In this document: positions 35,500 through 44,376 of the stretch, in pieces | Position numbering within the stretch: the stretch's first letter is position 1 | Layout: each line of letters begins with the position of its first letter | NCBI GenBank assembly: GCA_041396125.1 | Contig: JAWKZG010000010.1 | Span: forward strand, 124,001-188,000 | Source: JAWKZG01 sp041396125 | Lineage (GTDB): Bacteria; Pseudomonadota; Gammaproteobacteria; Competibacterales; Competibacteraceae | Direction: 5' to 3' | Length of the DNA: 64,000 nucleotides | Position numbers and translations under genes: made by a program | Notes under the pieces: generated by a model | What the model was told of the DNA's origin: nothing | The model's input: the letters and a program-made list of their open reading frames with translations, nothing else | The model's database searches: none

Positions 35500-37565
35500 A
35501 TGAACCTGATACCGTCGTTGCTCAATTATCTCGAGCTGCACCCTTTCATGGCGATCACGATAGTCTTTGCCATCGCTATGGCCGAGGCTTTGATTGTCAT
35601 TGGTTTATTTGTGCCGAGCACGGCGGTACTGGTTGGGGCAGGTACGCTGGTTGGATTGGGTAAACTGTCTTTCTGGCCGCTGTTTCTGGCCGGCGCACTG
35701 GGTGCAATTATCGGTGATGCTGTGTCCTATTGGGCAGGCCGCCATTACGGTCGGCATCTTAAAGATTTATGGCCACTGAAACACTATCCCGATCTTATGC
35801 TGCGCGGCGAACAGTTTTTTGCTGCGCACGGCATGAAAAGTATTTTTGTCGGGCGCTTTATCCCGGCGGTTAAAGCGATTGTGCCGGGCATTGCCGGTAT
35901 GCTGCACATGGATCATCTGCGTTTCTCGGTGATCAATTTTATCTCGGCGTTCGCCTGGTCTGCCGCGCATCTTATCCCCGGTCTGCTTATCGGCCAGGGC
36001 TTGGCTGCGGCCAACCAGATCAGTGCTCGCCTGGCCGTACTACTGCTGATCGTACTTGTGCTGGTGGCGCTGGTTGCCTACGTCGCCCGCCTGGTCATCC
36101 TCTGGGGTGTGCCGTTGTTCAGTCGGCTGCAGGCTATTACTGCGAACTGGGCGGCCAGCCATGAAGGTGCTTTTTTGCAGCGCATAGGACGGGTGCTGCA
36201 TCCTGATCACCCGCACGCGCTGACATTACTGTTCTGGAGCGCCACGCTGATTGCGGCTATTACCTGGTTTGCCGGACTAACCGAAGATGTGGTGGAGGGC
36301 GGTGCCATTCTTGCGCTCGATCATAGTGTGGCCAATCTGTTGCAATCGGTGCGCAATGCGCCGGGTGATGCCCTGATGATCGCTATCACCATGCTCGGCG
36401 ATGGGGTTGTGCTGACCGTGCTTGCAATCGGTATGGTTGGCTGGCTGCTGTGGCGGCGCGCCTGGTATGTGGCAAGCACGGTGTCACTGGTCTTGCTGGC
36501 GGCCGCCGGGTTTGTGCCGCTGGCTAAAATGTTGTTGCATCGGGCCAGGCCGATGCCGTTTTATTCCGGTGCAGACGCCTACAGTTTTCCCAGTGGTCAT
36601 GCGACGTTAGCGGCCACGCTGTTTGGTATTCTGGCGCTGCTGATTTCGGTGAATATGCCACGCTGGGGGCGCGCCGCCGTGTGTTCGGTTGCTGCTGCGG
36701 TGGTGGCAATGATCGCTTTTTCACGGGTTTATCTGCATGCTCACTGGCCGAGCGATGTGGTTGCCGGTCTGGCGTTTGGGCTGGCCATGATTGCAGTTGT
36801 TGCGCTGGCACTAGTACGAATGGATGGAGCCCAGATTGCGCCGCGCCGACTGGCTGTTTTTGCACTTGTCTTGCTGCTGGCCGGGTATGCGGTACATCTG
36901 GTGCGCGACTATGACATCCAGCAGAGCACTTTTGCAGTAACGCGGGTGCAGGCTCCGCACAAACTGGCCGGCGAGGACTGGCTGCGTACCGGCTGGCAGC
37001 AAATGCCGGCCTATCGCACCGAATTTTCGGGCGACCAGGATGATCCGTTCATACTGCAGTGGAGCGGGCCTGTCGAACACTTGCAAACCAGGCTGGAACA
37101 ATAGGGCTGGCGCGCCTGGCCGGCATGGCGTTGGGCTGAGTTGCTGGCTTATTTCAACACGGCCTATCCGGTGGAGCACTATCGGCCGCTGCCGCGTTTG
37201 CATGCAGGGCGTCCTGCGCTGCTGACGTTTTCCCGCCGCAGCGAGCAGCCTGATGAACGTCTGGTCTTGCGATTGTGGGTATCCGATTTCACCACGACTG
37301 TCAGCGGGCGAACATATCCGATCCTGCTGGGTGGGCTGGTAACAGAACAATTACCCTTGCGTCAGTCAATCCGCTTGGTACAGACCCGTGGGCCATCGTC
37401 GCAACAGAAACGCCTAAGCCCATGCCATTCTATCCGAGGACCAGACCCTGGCGACGGCAGCTGCGGCAGCGACATAAGCGCGGGCCAACAGAATAAGGTT
37501 TTGCTGGTTTATCCGGCAACGCGGACGTATAAAGACGGCTTTGTAAGCGCACCCCAGCCTGTTTA
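35500..37565 (+). pseudogene. LssY-like DedA-PAP2 membrane protein, broken at the C-terminal domain
   Basis: The first 534 codons are intact. A DedA/SNARE-assoc domain covers 1-200 (IGLFVPSTAVLVGAGTLVGL, IIGDAVSYWAGRHYGRHL, FVGRFIPAVKAIVPGIAGML). A PAP2 phosphatase follows at about 290-440, with KMLLHRARP, YSFPSGHATLAATLFG and SRVYLHAHWPSDVVAG. A TAG at 37102-37104 (…RLEQ-stop-GWRAWPAWRWAELL) then splits off the LssY C-terminal domain (YFNTAYPVEHYRPLPRLHAG). That domain itself shifts frame near 37330. The phosphatase core could still be made as a truncated protein. The stop is explained by one substitution from a Gln codon. Confidence 0.8.
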
Positions 37566-37604
37566 AATCCTGGCCGAGGCGCGGTTTATAGTGGCAGACG
37601 GCTG

Positions 37605-38254
37605 GTGCTTACAGTGCTTTTTGCAGAAACAACGGTCCCGGCATTCGCATTCACCTGAGGCCACCCGAGCTTCCCGCAAAGCTTCGGCAGTTGCTGGCGG
37701 TGGCACAATGACCTTTAGCCGCCGGGCCGCGCTGTGCCTTCCGGTGTCGCATGTGCGTGTCACTGGTTTGTAAGGCTGTCAGAAGGCGGAGAAACTCATT
37801 GATGGAACGTATTGTTGTTTCCATGGTATTACACTATAGCGCAGCTTGCCTTCGGGATCAAAATGTTGCCTGAACCGCTGACGTATCGCTGGCACCTGGC
37901 TGAATCATGCCGTAGGCGTTGGCAACCTGCATCGACAGATATCCTCGACCGGGAAAAAGGGATATCGACGCCGAATTTCTCTTGATATTCCTCACCCAGG
38001 CCAGGTGCGAAATGCTGTCGATTGACAAGCCGAGCAACTCAACTAAGGCAGAAAACCTGCTCAAGAGCTGCAAAACGCCATGAACTCGGTGTGCAAACCG
38101 GCGTAAAATCAGCCGGGTGGGTATCAAACCAGCCATTTTCACGATAGTCAGCGAGTTTTTTAACACCATGTGTGGTTTTCGCTTCAAAATTGGGTGCCAG
38201 TTCATTCAGGCGTGGGCATGGATGCGTCTGGCTGATGTCACTTGCAGTATTCAT
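37605..38254 (-). pseudogene. 1-Cys peroxiredoxin (Prx6-type), multiply frameshifted
   Basis: Pieces in three frames line up in family order. Start: LNELAPNFEAKTTHGVKKLA. Active-site block: HPADFTPVCTPS (peroxidatic Cys). Then LLGLSIDSISHLAWVRNIK and MQVANAYGMIQPGASDTSA, followed by TIRSINEFLRLLTALQTSD near 37.78 kb. The Prx6-type end is KVIVPPPATAEALREARVAS, then ECECRDRCFCKK. At least five indels separate them. The intact gene would have been about 215 residues and would have reduced peroxides. An 18-bp palindrome lies upstream at 38300. Confidence 0.8.
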
Positions 38255-38775
38255 GATATAGATAGCCTCTCACAAGTTTTTATCAGAATTTTTTATAAAA
38301 ATAACGGGCCCGTTATTAATTATAATATTATAATTTTCTAATATTAATTGGAAATTAAATATTTTAATAACAGCGATAATAATTTCTTATCCGACTGTAA
38401 ACATAAAACGCTAGAGGGATACTCGGCGTCATCACTTTATTACTGCGATTGATCGCCATGGAAAGACTGGTTTCGCTGGAATTAATCCCTTCACCTCTAT
38501 ACATCAAGCGGTGCTGCTGATTGCGGGAGGCATCTCATAGTTGCTACAGGCCGTAGACGCAGTCGTTTGAATTATTAATAATTTTGCAAGGCAACAATTC
38601 TGGCCTCAAAGCGGGCCGGTAACCAGACAACGGTAGGCCAAAGGTTTTGACATTAGCGGACGCATGACGGTAGGGTTTCTGGTTTCCTAAACAGTCAGGA
38701 GGTCTGTAAATTCGAAAGATATAGGTTTGACCTACTACTAACAATAAGTCTGCAAACAATAACAAGGCTTAAACA
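38255..38775. other. AT-rich intergenic region
   Basis: About 520 bp without a credible gene. It includes the palindrome at 38300-38317 and an AT-rich block 38318-38395. From 38560 to 38760 the composition is mixed, with no protein match I can recognise. Confidence 0.5.
38300..38317. promoter_or_regulatory. Perfect 18-bp palindrome upstream of the peroxiredoxin remnant
   Basis: AATAACGGGCCCGTTATT, 46 bp upstream of the peroxiredoxin start and surrounded by A/T-rich sequence. A regulator-binding site of the broken gene is the simplest reading; the binder is unknown. Confidence 0.45.
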
Positions 38776-39585
38776 ATGCATATAACACTCAACTTACGCT
38801 CTGCCAGCCTCATTCCTGTTATTGCCTTTAATCTTCACACCGCAACTGGATTATTGGCTCAGGTAACGGCTCCCAACCAGTGTGTGGCCACGCCGGATTT
38901 TCCCGCAGGTAGTGCTTGTCCGGTCGGTGAAATCCGATCACCGTATTTACAGAAAGTGTTCGATAGCGGTTTTGGCGTATTCAGCGAAGAACCTCAACCG
39001 GTAGGTGCAAATGATCTTACCGTAAGCATCATCTGAGGATACCTCTTCACCTGGCACCGGACCCGAAACTACCGCCTCGTGTTCCGGCAATACCAATGAA
39101 GGCGAGTTTATATTCCTGAGGGAAGTTTTATCACCCGGTGAAGTCCACTGTATGTCAACCACGGCGCTGATTTGAACGCTGTCGGACTATCAGTGTTGAT
39201 CTGCTCGATCCGGTACCGGGTAACGGTTTTGAATTCACCACTACCGGCCTGACCCTGCCAGTTTCACCCCGTATTCGGTGAAACCTAGACTTTACTGATC
39301 TGGTTCCAACCAGACCTATACCGTGAACGAAACAGCGCTCCTCAACTGGGAACTGGAGAGCGTTATCTGCTCGGAGGCACCGCCCGTCTTAGAAACCGGC
39401 AGTGTTACCGTTACCCCGCAAGCGGGTCTGTCTATCGACGCCACTTCGCACACCCGGCTGGCATCGTCGGCTCGGGATATCCCAACGCTGTCATGGTGGG
39501 GCTGGGTGCTCCGATCGGTTTATTCGGTCTGGCTCTGATGTGGCGCCGGCAAGGAACGGCTAGAAGATAAGCAATCCGGTAGTCC
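38776..39585 (+). pseudogene. Second IPTL-CTERM-type surface protein, heavily degraded
   Basis: Begins MHITLNLRSASLIPVIAFNL (signal-like), then QVTAPNQCVATPDFPAGSAC. The frame breaks at 39036 and several more times. Later pieces include ELESVICSEAPPVLETGSVT near 39350 and the sorting tail RDIPTLSWWGWVL, which shifts frame within the membrane segment (APIGLFGLALMWRRQGTA). IPTL-x-x-W-G followed by a hydrophobic stretch and Arg residues is the IPTL-CTERM signature. Non-functional. Confidence 0.65.
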
Positions 39586-39829
39586 ATACCCCGTTTTCCG
39601 CTGGCCTGGAAAAAATGGTTTTATAATGCTGGCAGCCACAGTTGTAGTTGTAGGGGCAGCTATCGTTTCCACCGGGGCAGCGTGAAGTGGCTCGCTTTGT
39701 TGTAAAGTCCGCCCAGGTCAACCCCTGGGCGGCGTGAGAAAGCGGCGGTCTCGTTCCCACTTCCTGATAGATTTGACGAACCAGTGATAACGACGACGTA
39801 AACTCTGCCCGCCTATTGTCCAGCGCCTA

Positions 39830-40394
39830 TTTCCTCAATGACATGGCCGTTATGGATGAACGATAACCCCCTGGGTGCCACTGGATACCGGCCATAACGG
39901 CCTCTATGATGGGGCTGGTCTGCCTGCTCGCCACCCATTTGACGATGAAATTAGCACCAGAGCCGCCCCGAGTATCTTTTGGTCGATGATGAATCTGGCT
40001 GTTGCCAACGGTGCCAGCGTATGACTGTCGTTCAGATAGTGTTCCAGCAGTTTGCCGTCAGTACCGTAGTAAGTCACTGACTGTACGATAATAGGATTGT
40101 CCGGGTCGGTGTTACGAATACTCAGCGTGGTTGCCAGTTCGCGTTTTCCTACACCGATAGATAAACATGCGAGTAAACCGGTACGTAGATAACCTGCCCG
40201 ACCGGCGTTAGCGCGTCGTCCAAGGCTGGTGCAGGATAAAAGTAGTCGGATGCCTGAAAACCGGTTACTGCCGGAGGTACTCCGTTGAATTCGGAGCAGG
40301 CAACAATGCACAATAAAATTACCAGGAGGGTCGGCAGTGTGAGTGGTTTAAGAAGGTTTTGAAATTCACTTGTCAGTTGAAATAAGAGGAACAA
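39830..40394 (-). pseudogene. DUF3124-family lipoprotein, frameshifted
   Basis: Begins with a lipoprotein signal (LLVILLCIVAC) and GQVIYVPVYSHVYLSV. After a frame change it continues GKRELATTLSIRNTDPDNPI, then SVTYYGTDGKLLEHYLNDSH and LAPLATARFIIDQK. A second shift reaches IEAVMAG near 39900. This order is that of DUF3124 proteins, whose function is unknown. Two or more indels disable it. Confidence 0.75.
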
Positions 40395-40510
40395 GTCAGA
40401 CGATGCAGCTGGTGCTCTGTTTCTGTTAGCGCCAATAAGAAGCCTGATTCAAATAATTATATGGCCAACCGTTCACCGTGCAACGCCTGGCTATCGGGTA
40501 ACCAGCATAT

Positions 40511-41437
40511 TCAAGTCTTGCGTAGTTGCTTCGCCAGTGCATCCCCGACAAATTTCATAAAAGCCCGAACCCGTGCAGTATTGCGAAGGTCGGGGTGGGT
40601 AACCATCCATACCGGCAAACCAAGCTCATCAATCGGGTCCGAGACAGCGACCAGTTCGGGGTGTTTGTCTTCCATGAAAGTTGGCAGTACACCGACCCCT
40701 ATTCCAGTACGCAACATTGCTGCTTTCGCATTGAAAAAATCGACCCGCACGCGCACATTAGCGCGGGCTAGATGCTGACGCGTCCAGACATCGTAGACAC
40801 GGGCAGCTGCATCGCGCTCGAATGCTACCCAGGGTGCTTCGCGGATCAGTACGTCGAGCGGTGTGATTTGCTGGGGTAGTCCGGGTTCGCCGCGCCGTGC
40901 ATAAACTGCGCATTGGGTCATACCCAGTTGGCGGGCGATGAGATGTTCGGCGACATGACCCGACAGGCGCAGTGCCACATCGGCTTCGCGGTAGCTCCAG
41001 CTCTGCGCCAGATTAGCCTGCCGGCTGGACAGGTCGGCAAGAAAAGCATTTTCGATGACCTCTACCTCGATGCCGGGGTAGGCGTGCGCGAAATCGGCCA
41101 GAGGTTCTGGCAATAGGTGCTCCATCACAACAAAGGCAGTAGCGACCCGCAATGGCCCGGTCAATTCGCGGTCGGCACCAAGAATCTGGCGTTCGATCTC
41201 GTCGGCGCGCAGTGCCATCTGGCGTGCCCGTTCGAGCAGCGCAGTACCGGCTTCGGTTGGCACATAGCCACGGCGCAGACGGTCAAATAAGCGGGTGCCG
41301 AGTTGCGCCTCCAGGGTATCAAGGCGACGCAGTACCGTCGTGTGGTTGACCCCCAGCGACCTGGCTGCCCCGGCGAGTGTTCCCGCCCGCCCGATGGCCA
41401 GGGCATAGCGCAGATGATCCCAATTTATCGATGGCAT
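40511..41437 (-). CDS. LysR-family transcriptional regulator
   Basis: 308 residues from MPSINWDHLRYALAIGRAGT. The frame is open about 34 codons further upstream, but that part is not LysR-like. The HTH is GTLAGAARSLGVNHTTVLRR with LDTLEAQLGTRLFDR. The substrate-binding domain follows (TGPLRVATAFVVMEHLLPEP and TGIGVGVLPTFMEDKHPELV). It is divergent from the PhyH-family dioxygenase with about 180 bp between start codons, so it may control that gene. The ORF is intact. Confidence 0.88.
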   Translation of the reverse strand: MPSINWDHLRYALAIGRAGTLAGAARSLGVNHTTVLRRLDTLEAQLGTRLFDRLRRGYVPTEAGTALLERARQMALRADEIERQILGADRELTGPLRVATAFVVMEHLLPEPLADFAHAYPGIEVEVIENAFLADLSSRQANLAQSWSYREADVALRLSGHVAEHLIARQLGMTQCAVYARRGEPGLPQQITPLDVLIREAPWVAFERDAAARVYDVWTRQHLARANVRVRVDFFNAKAAMLRTGIGVGVLPTFMEDKHPELVAVSDPIDELGLPVWMVTHPDLRNTARVRAFMKFVGDALAKQLRKT

Positions 41438-41620
41438 CGTATGTGCGTTTTTGCAAAGATTAACTGCAGTATGCCATGTTGTGCGCATAGATGAACAGTT
41501 GCATAGTGATATCAACGCGCCTGGTTTGACTGCGAGCACCCGCTATGGCGCTGGAGGGTACACTCGTTATGAGCACTGAGTATCCACGGCACAACTGTAA
41601 CCAACAAAAGAGGATTGAAA

Positions 41621-42406
41621 ATGAAGCTTACTGAGCAAGAAATAAGTTTTTTTGAAAAGAAAGGCTACGTCATCAGACCGAATCTGTTCTCGAAGGACGA
41701 GGTGCAGAGTCTGCGGGACGGGCTGCAGGATATTTACACCCATCATCTTGACCGCCCGGAAATAGCCAGAGAGAAGAACAATGATGCACCGCGCCTGATA
41801 TTTGGAGCAGACAAATTCAGTGACCCCTTTTATAAACTCTCCCGTCACCCGCGCTGGCTTGGGCCGGCAAAGCAACTCCTGGGTGATGAGGTCTATATTC
41901 ATCAATTGCGGATCAATCCGAAAAAGGAATTTGAGGGCGAAGGATTCTGGTGGCATCAGGATTTTGCAACCTGGCATTACGAAGACAATATGCCTACTTC
42001 CAATGCCTTGATGATCGCTGTTTTTCTTGATGATATCTATGAAACGAACGGACCGCTCATGGTTATTCCCGGTTCGCATCATCACGGTGAAATCCCCGAG
42101 CGCTCGCCGGATACAGACAAAACCGGCTACACCGTCATGGATATTGAAAATGAAACGGTCAAGAGGCTGGTCGAGGAAGGTGGCATCGAAGCCTTGACCG
42201 GGTCTGCCGGTAGCATCATGTTCATGCATTGCAACCTGCTGCATGCTTCCGCCGGCAACGTTACGCCGTGGCCACGGACGATTGTTTATATCAATGCCAA
42301 CTCGGTGAATAATCAACCCACCAATTTGCGGCGGGCTGAATACCATTGCAATCGGGATTTCTCCCCTTTGCAGCCGTTACAGGATGATTGCCTGAGCCGT
42401 CCCTGA
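41621..42406 (+). CDS. PhyH-family Fe(II)/2-oxoglutarate dioxygenase, EctD-like
   Basis: 261 residues from ATG 41621, with AGAGGA seven bases ahead. The iron site is explicit: FWWHQDFATWHYEDNMP supplies His-x-Asp, and the distal His lies in FMHCNLLHASAGN. The block resembles the ectoine-hydroxylase signature (F-x-W-H-x-D-F-x-T-W-H-x-E-D-x-x-P) but is not identical. The protein is shorter than EctD, and no ectoine genes are present. It probably hydroxylates a small molecule or amino acid. A divergent LysR gene is the likely regulator, and a hairpin follows the stop. Confidence 0.85.
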   Translation: MKLTEQEISFFEKKGYVIRPNLFSKDEVQSLRDGLQDIYTHHLDRPEIAREKNNDAPRLIFGADKFSDPFYKLSRHPRWLGPAKQLLGDEVYIHQLRINPKKEFEGEGFWWHQDFATWHYEDNMPTSNALMIAVFLDDIYETNGPLMVIPGSHHHGEIPERSPDTDKTGYTVMDIENETVKRLVEEGGIEALTGSAGSIMFMHCNLLHASAGNVTPWPRTIVYINANSVNNQPTNLRRAEYHCNRDFSPLQPLQDDCLSRP

Positions 42407-42449
42407 ACTTAGCTATGCCGATGTAGCCCGGATAAAATGAAAGGGCAAC

Positions 42450-42471
42450 CGGGAAGAAATATATCTTCCCG
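42450..42471 (+). terminator. Hairpin after the dioxygenase gene
   Basis: CGGGAAGA and TCTTCCCG form an 8-bp perfect stem around AATATA, 44 bp after the stop. Its right arm is the first unit of the tandem repeat at 42465-42504, so a second copy of the arm follows. Confidence 0.5.
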
Positions 42472-42504
42472 AATTAGGCAGGGCCTTCCCGAATTAGGCA
42501 GGGC
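42465..42504. repeat. 20-bp tandem duplication
   Basis: CTTCCCGAATTAGGCAGGGC occurs twice head to tail (42465-42484 and 42485-42504) with no mismatch. It duplicates the right arm of the terminator-like hairpin. Probably a replication-slippage product. Confidence 0.85.
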
Positions 42505-42682
42505 AAGGTACGAGCGACACGGTTGAATCGTTTATAGTGGTATACCCGCAACTCGAAAGTGATCCGGAAAACCAGCATCAGCATCGTCGATCCAACGTTC
42601 TGGATAACAATAAGTAAGTTATGACGACAATCGCTAAGCTCGATTTTATAATCAATTAAATGATCTAAAGGATATAAGAGTT

Positions 42683-43291
42683 ATGAGTATTACCAATACC
42701 GCAGAATTGCGTGCACATTACGGCGAACCCAGTGAGCTGGTACAGCGCAAAGTATTACCCAAGCTCGATATCCATTGCCGCAATTTAATTGAAGCATCAC
42801 CGTTTTTGGTGATTGCCACGGCGGATGAAACGGGTCGGACTGATGCCTCGCCGCGGGGTGATAGTCCCGGCTTTGTCGCTGTTTTAGACGAGCATACGTT
42901 ATTGTTACCAGATCGCCCTGGCAATCGAAGACTTGACACACATCGCAACATCCTGGCAAATCCGCATGTAGGTCTGATTTTTTTTATCCCGGGAATGAAC
43001 GAAACTCTACGGGTAAATGGCCGGGCTGAACTAATAACGGATAAGGAACGATTAGCGAGCCTGGCAGTACGCGGTAAACTGCCACTTGCTGGTTTGTTAA
43101 TACATATTGAGGAAGCATTTTTGCATTGTGCGAAAGCGCTAATAAGATCGGATTTATGGAATTCTGAAAAACATATTCCACGAAGCACTTTCCCCTCTAT
43201 GGGAAAAATGATCGCTGACCAAATCAGTGGTATTGATGCTGAGGAAGCAGAACGTGTTGTACAAGAGTCTATTGAAAAAAGACTTTATTGA
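42683..43291 (+). CDS. Pyridoxamine 5'-phosphate oxidase-family FMN-binding protein
   Basis: 202 residues. The split-barrel flavin fold is seen in SPFLVIATADETGRTDASPR, DSPGFVAVLDEHTLLLPDRP and GNRRLDTHRNILANPHVGLI. The layout matches the MSMEG_1061-type subgroup, which uses FMN or F420-like cofactors for reductions rather than vitamin B6 synthesis. The C-terminus (AFLHCAKALIRSDLWNSEKH) includes the subgroup's helical extension. A GGATATAAGAG stretch precedes the ATG. The gene stands alone and is followed by mobile-element debris. Confidence 0.82.
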   Translation: MSITNTAELRAHYGEPSELVQRKVLPKLDIHCRNLIEASPFLVIATADETGRTDASPRGDSPGFVAVLDEHTLLLPDRPGNRRLDTHRNILANPHVGLIFFIPGMNETLRVNGRAELITDKERLASLAVRGKLPLAGLLIHIEEAFLHCAKALIRSDLWNSEKHIPRSTFPSMGKMIADQISGIDAEEAERVVQESIEKRLY

Positions 43292-43348
43292 TGGGTAAGG
43301 GGCTACATATGTAGTTAAACTATCCGTATGACGCGTTACTTGTCACCC

Positions 43349-43462
43349 AGGGCGATTGCATGAGACTCATAAATAGCTGATTTGTAAGGGTTTTAAAAAA
43401 CCAGCAAAATTTATTAATTTATTTATTTTCAGTAAGTTACCGATTTTCATGCAATCGCCCTG
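43349..43462. mobile_element. 114-bp MITE-like element with 15-bp inverted ends
   Basis: AGGGCGATTGCATGA (43349-43363) and TCATGCAATCGCCCT (43447-43461) are exact inverted repeats around 83 bp of A/T-rich DNA with no gene. The element is flanked by an 11-bp direct repeat ACTTGTCACCC (43338-43348 and 43463-43473), as expected for a target-site duplication, with one extra G at the right end. It sits next to an IS1-type fragment but has different termini. Confidence 0.7.
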
Positions 43463-43483
43463 ACTTGTCACCCACGCTGGCCG

Positions 43484-43597
43484 GGATATGTAGTGAACCA
43501 TGTCACACACACGATCCTGGCGTACGTGTTTGGCCGGCGTAAATACGTCGTTTTTACTCAACTTAAAGCATTCATATCCAATTACAGCTTTGACCCA
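43484..43597 (+). pseudogene. IS1-family transposase fragment, copy 2
   Basis: The frame VNHVTHTILAYVFGRRKYVV continues FTQLKAFI. This corresponds to the central AYVFGxRK block of IS1-type transposases, the same block as the remnant at 407-720 but with the Tyr intact. The rest of the gene is deleted: about 10 codons later the sequence reaches the terminal motif CAGCTTTGACCC (43585-43596), the inverse of the 391-402 motif. Only an internal piece plus one end survive. Confidence 0.7.
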
Positions 43598-43659
43598 CCA
43601 CCCGATTTTAAACCACTAGCAAAACAAAAAAGCATCGTCAGACAGCAACGGGAGATCGC

Positions 43660-44265
43660 ATGAGTTTCATTGATTGTTTTCGGCATGAGATGGTTGGGTA
43701 TTTTGGCGGGGTTCCTGTTTATCATCCGCTGCAGAAAATGTCAGGCGACTTTAGCTGCGACGAAACTCAGTTGGTGCTGGGCGGCGGTTGCGGCGAGCAT
43801 CCTGCGCTTATCATCAAAAACCCCCTGGCTTCGGTCGCGTGGTTCCTGCGTTCGGAAATAGACGAACTGGCACAGATTGCCGCTCAAGATAGTGAACATC
43901 CCTTCAATGCAGTACAAGGCAAATGGGAGTATCTGGTTGAAAAATATGATAACAAGAATCACGTAGAGCATCTCGAATTCTGCGAATGGTCGGTGGCGAC
44001 CTATAAACATTTCTTCGAGCGCTGTACGTCTCTTGCCATGTTGAATCCGTTTTTCGAGGAATCAGATCAATGCTTTGAAAGCTGGCTGATCATGGGATTT
44101 GGTGAATTTATTTTTTTCGCTATGCCGGAGCTGGCGGCTGAAATTGTCGGGCAGTTAGAGAATCCGTATGATTATTTTGGCCCGATGCGGTTCAATAATA
44201 TTCTGATCGTGCCGAAAAATGCGCCGGTTTTCGCCAATGCCGGCAATGCGTTTACTTTCTTGTAA
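43660..44265 (+). CDS. Unrecognised 201-aa protein
   Basis: The ATG is preceded by GGGAGAT. The protein is acidic and globular, without a signal peptide or clear membrane helix: MSFIDCFRHEMVGYFGGVPV, then QLVLGGGCGEHPALIIKNPL, FCEWSVATYKHFFERC and FGEFIFFAMPELAAEIVG. Five Cys are scattered rather than paired. It resembles no family I can name. Its size and acidity resemble polymorphic-toxin immunity proteins, but no intact toxin gene is adjacent. It lies just after IS1/MITE debris, which hints at an acquired gene. The reading frame is long and free of damage. Confidence 0.65.
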   Translation: MSFIDCFRHEMVGYFGGVPVYHPLQKMSGDFSCDETQLVLGGGCGEHPALIIKNPLASVAWFLRSEIDELAQIAAQDSEHPFNAVQGKWEYLVEKYDNKNHVEHLEFCEWSVATYKHFFERCTSLAMLNPFFEESDQCFESWLIMGFGEFIFFAMPELAAEIVGQLENPYDYFGPMRFNNILIVPKNAPVFANAGNAFTFL

Positions 44266-44376
44266 GCTTATCCTGCTAAGGCAAACGATTGATGGGTGTT
44301 GGGGTCGACCGTTGCTGTTCCGGCAACCGGTGTGGCGGGTTTAGCGCCCGCCACGCCGGAGCAGAGGTTTCACTCC

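Noticed and set aside
37563..37763. 66-codon minus-strand frame as an independent small gene
   Set aside because: Its KVIVPPPATAEA and CFCKK blocks are the C-terminus of the peroxiredoxin remnant.
42465..42504. CRISPR or larger repeat array
   Set aside because: Only two abutting 20-bp units without spacers; no cas genes in the window.
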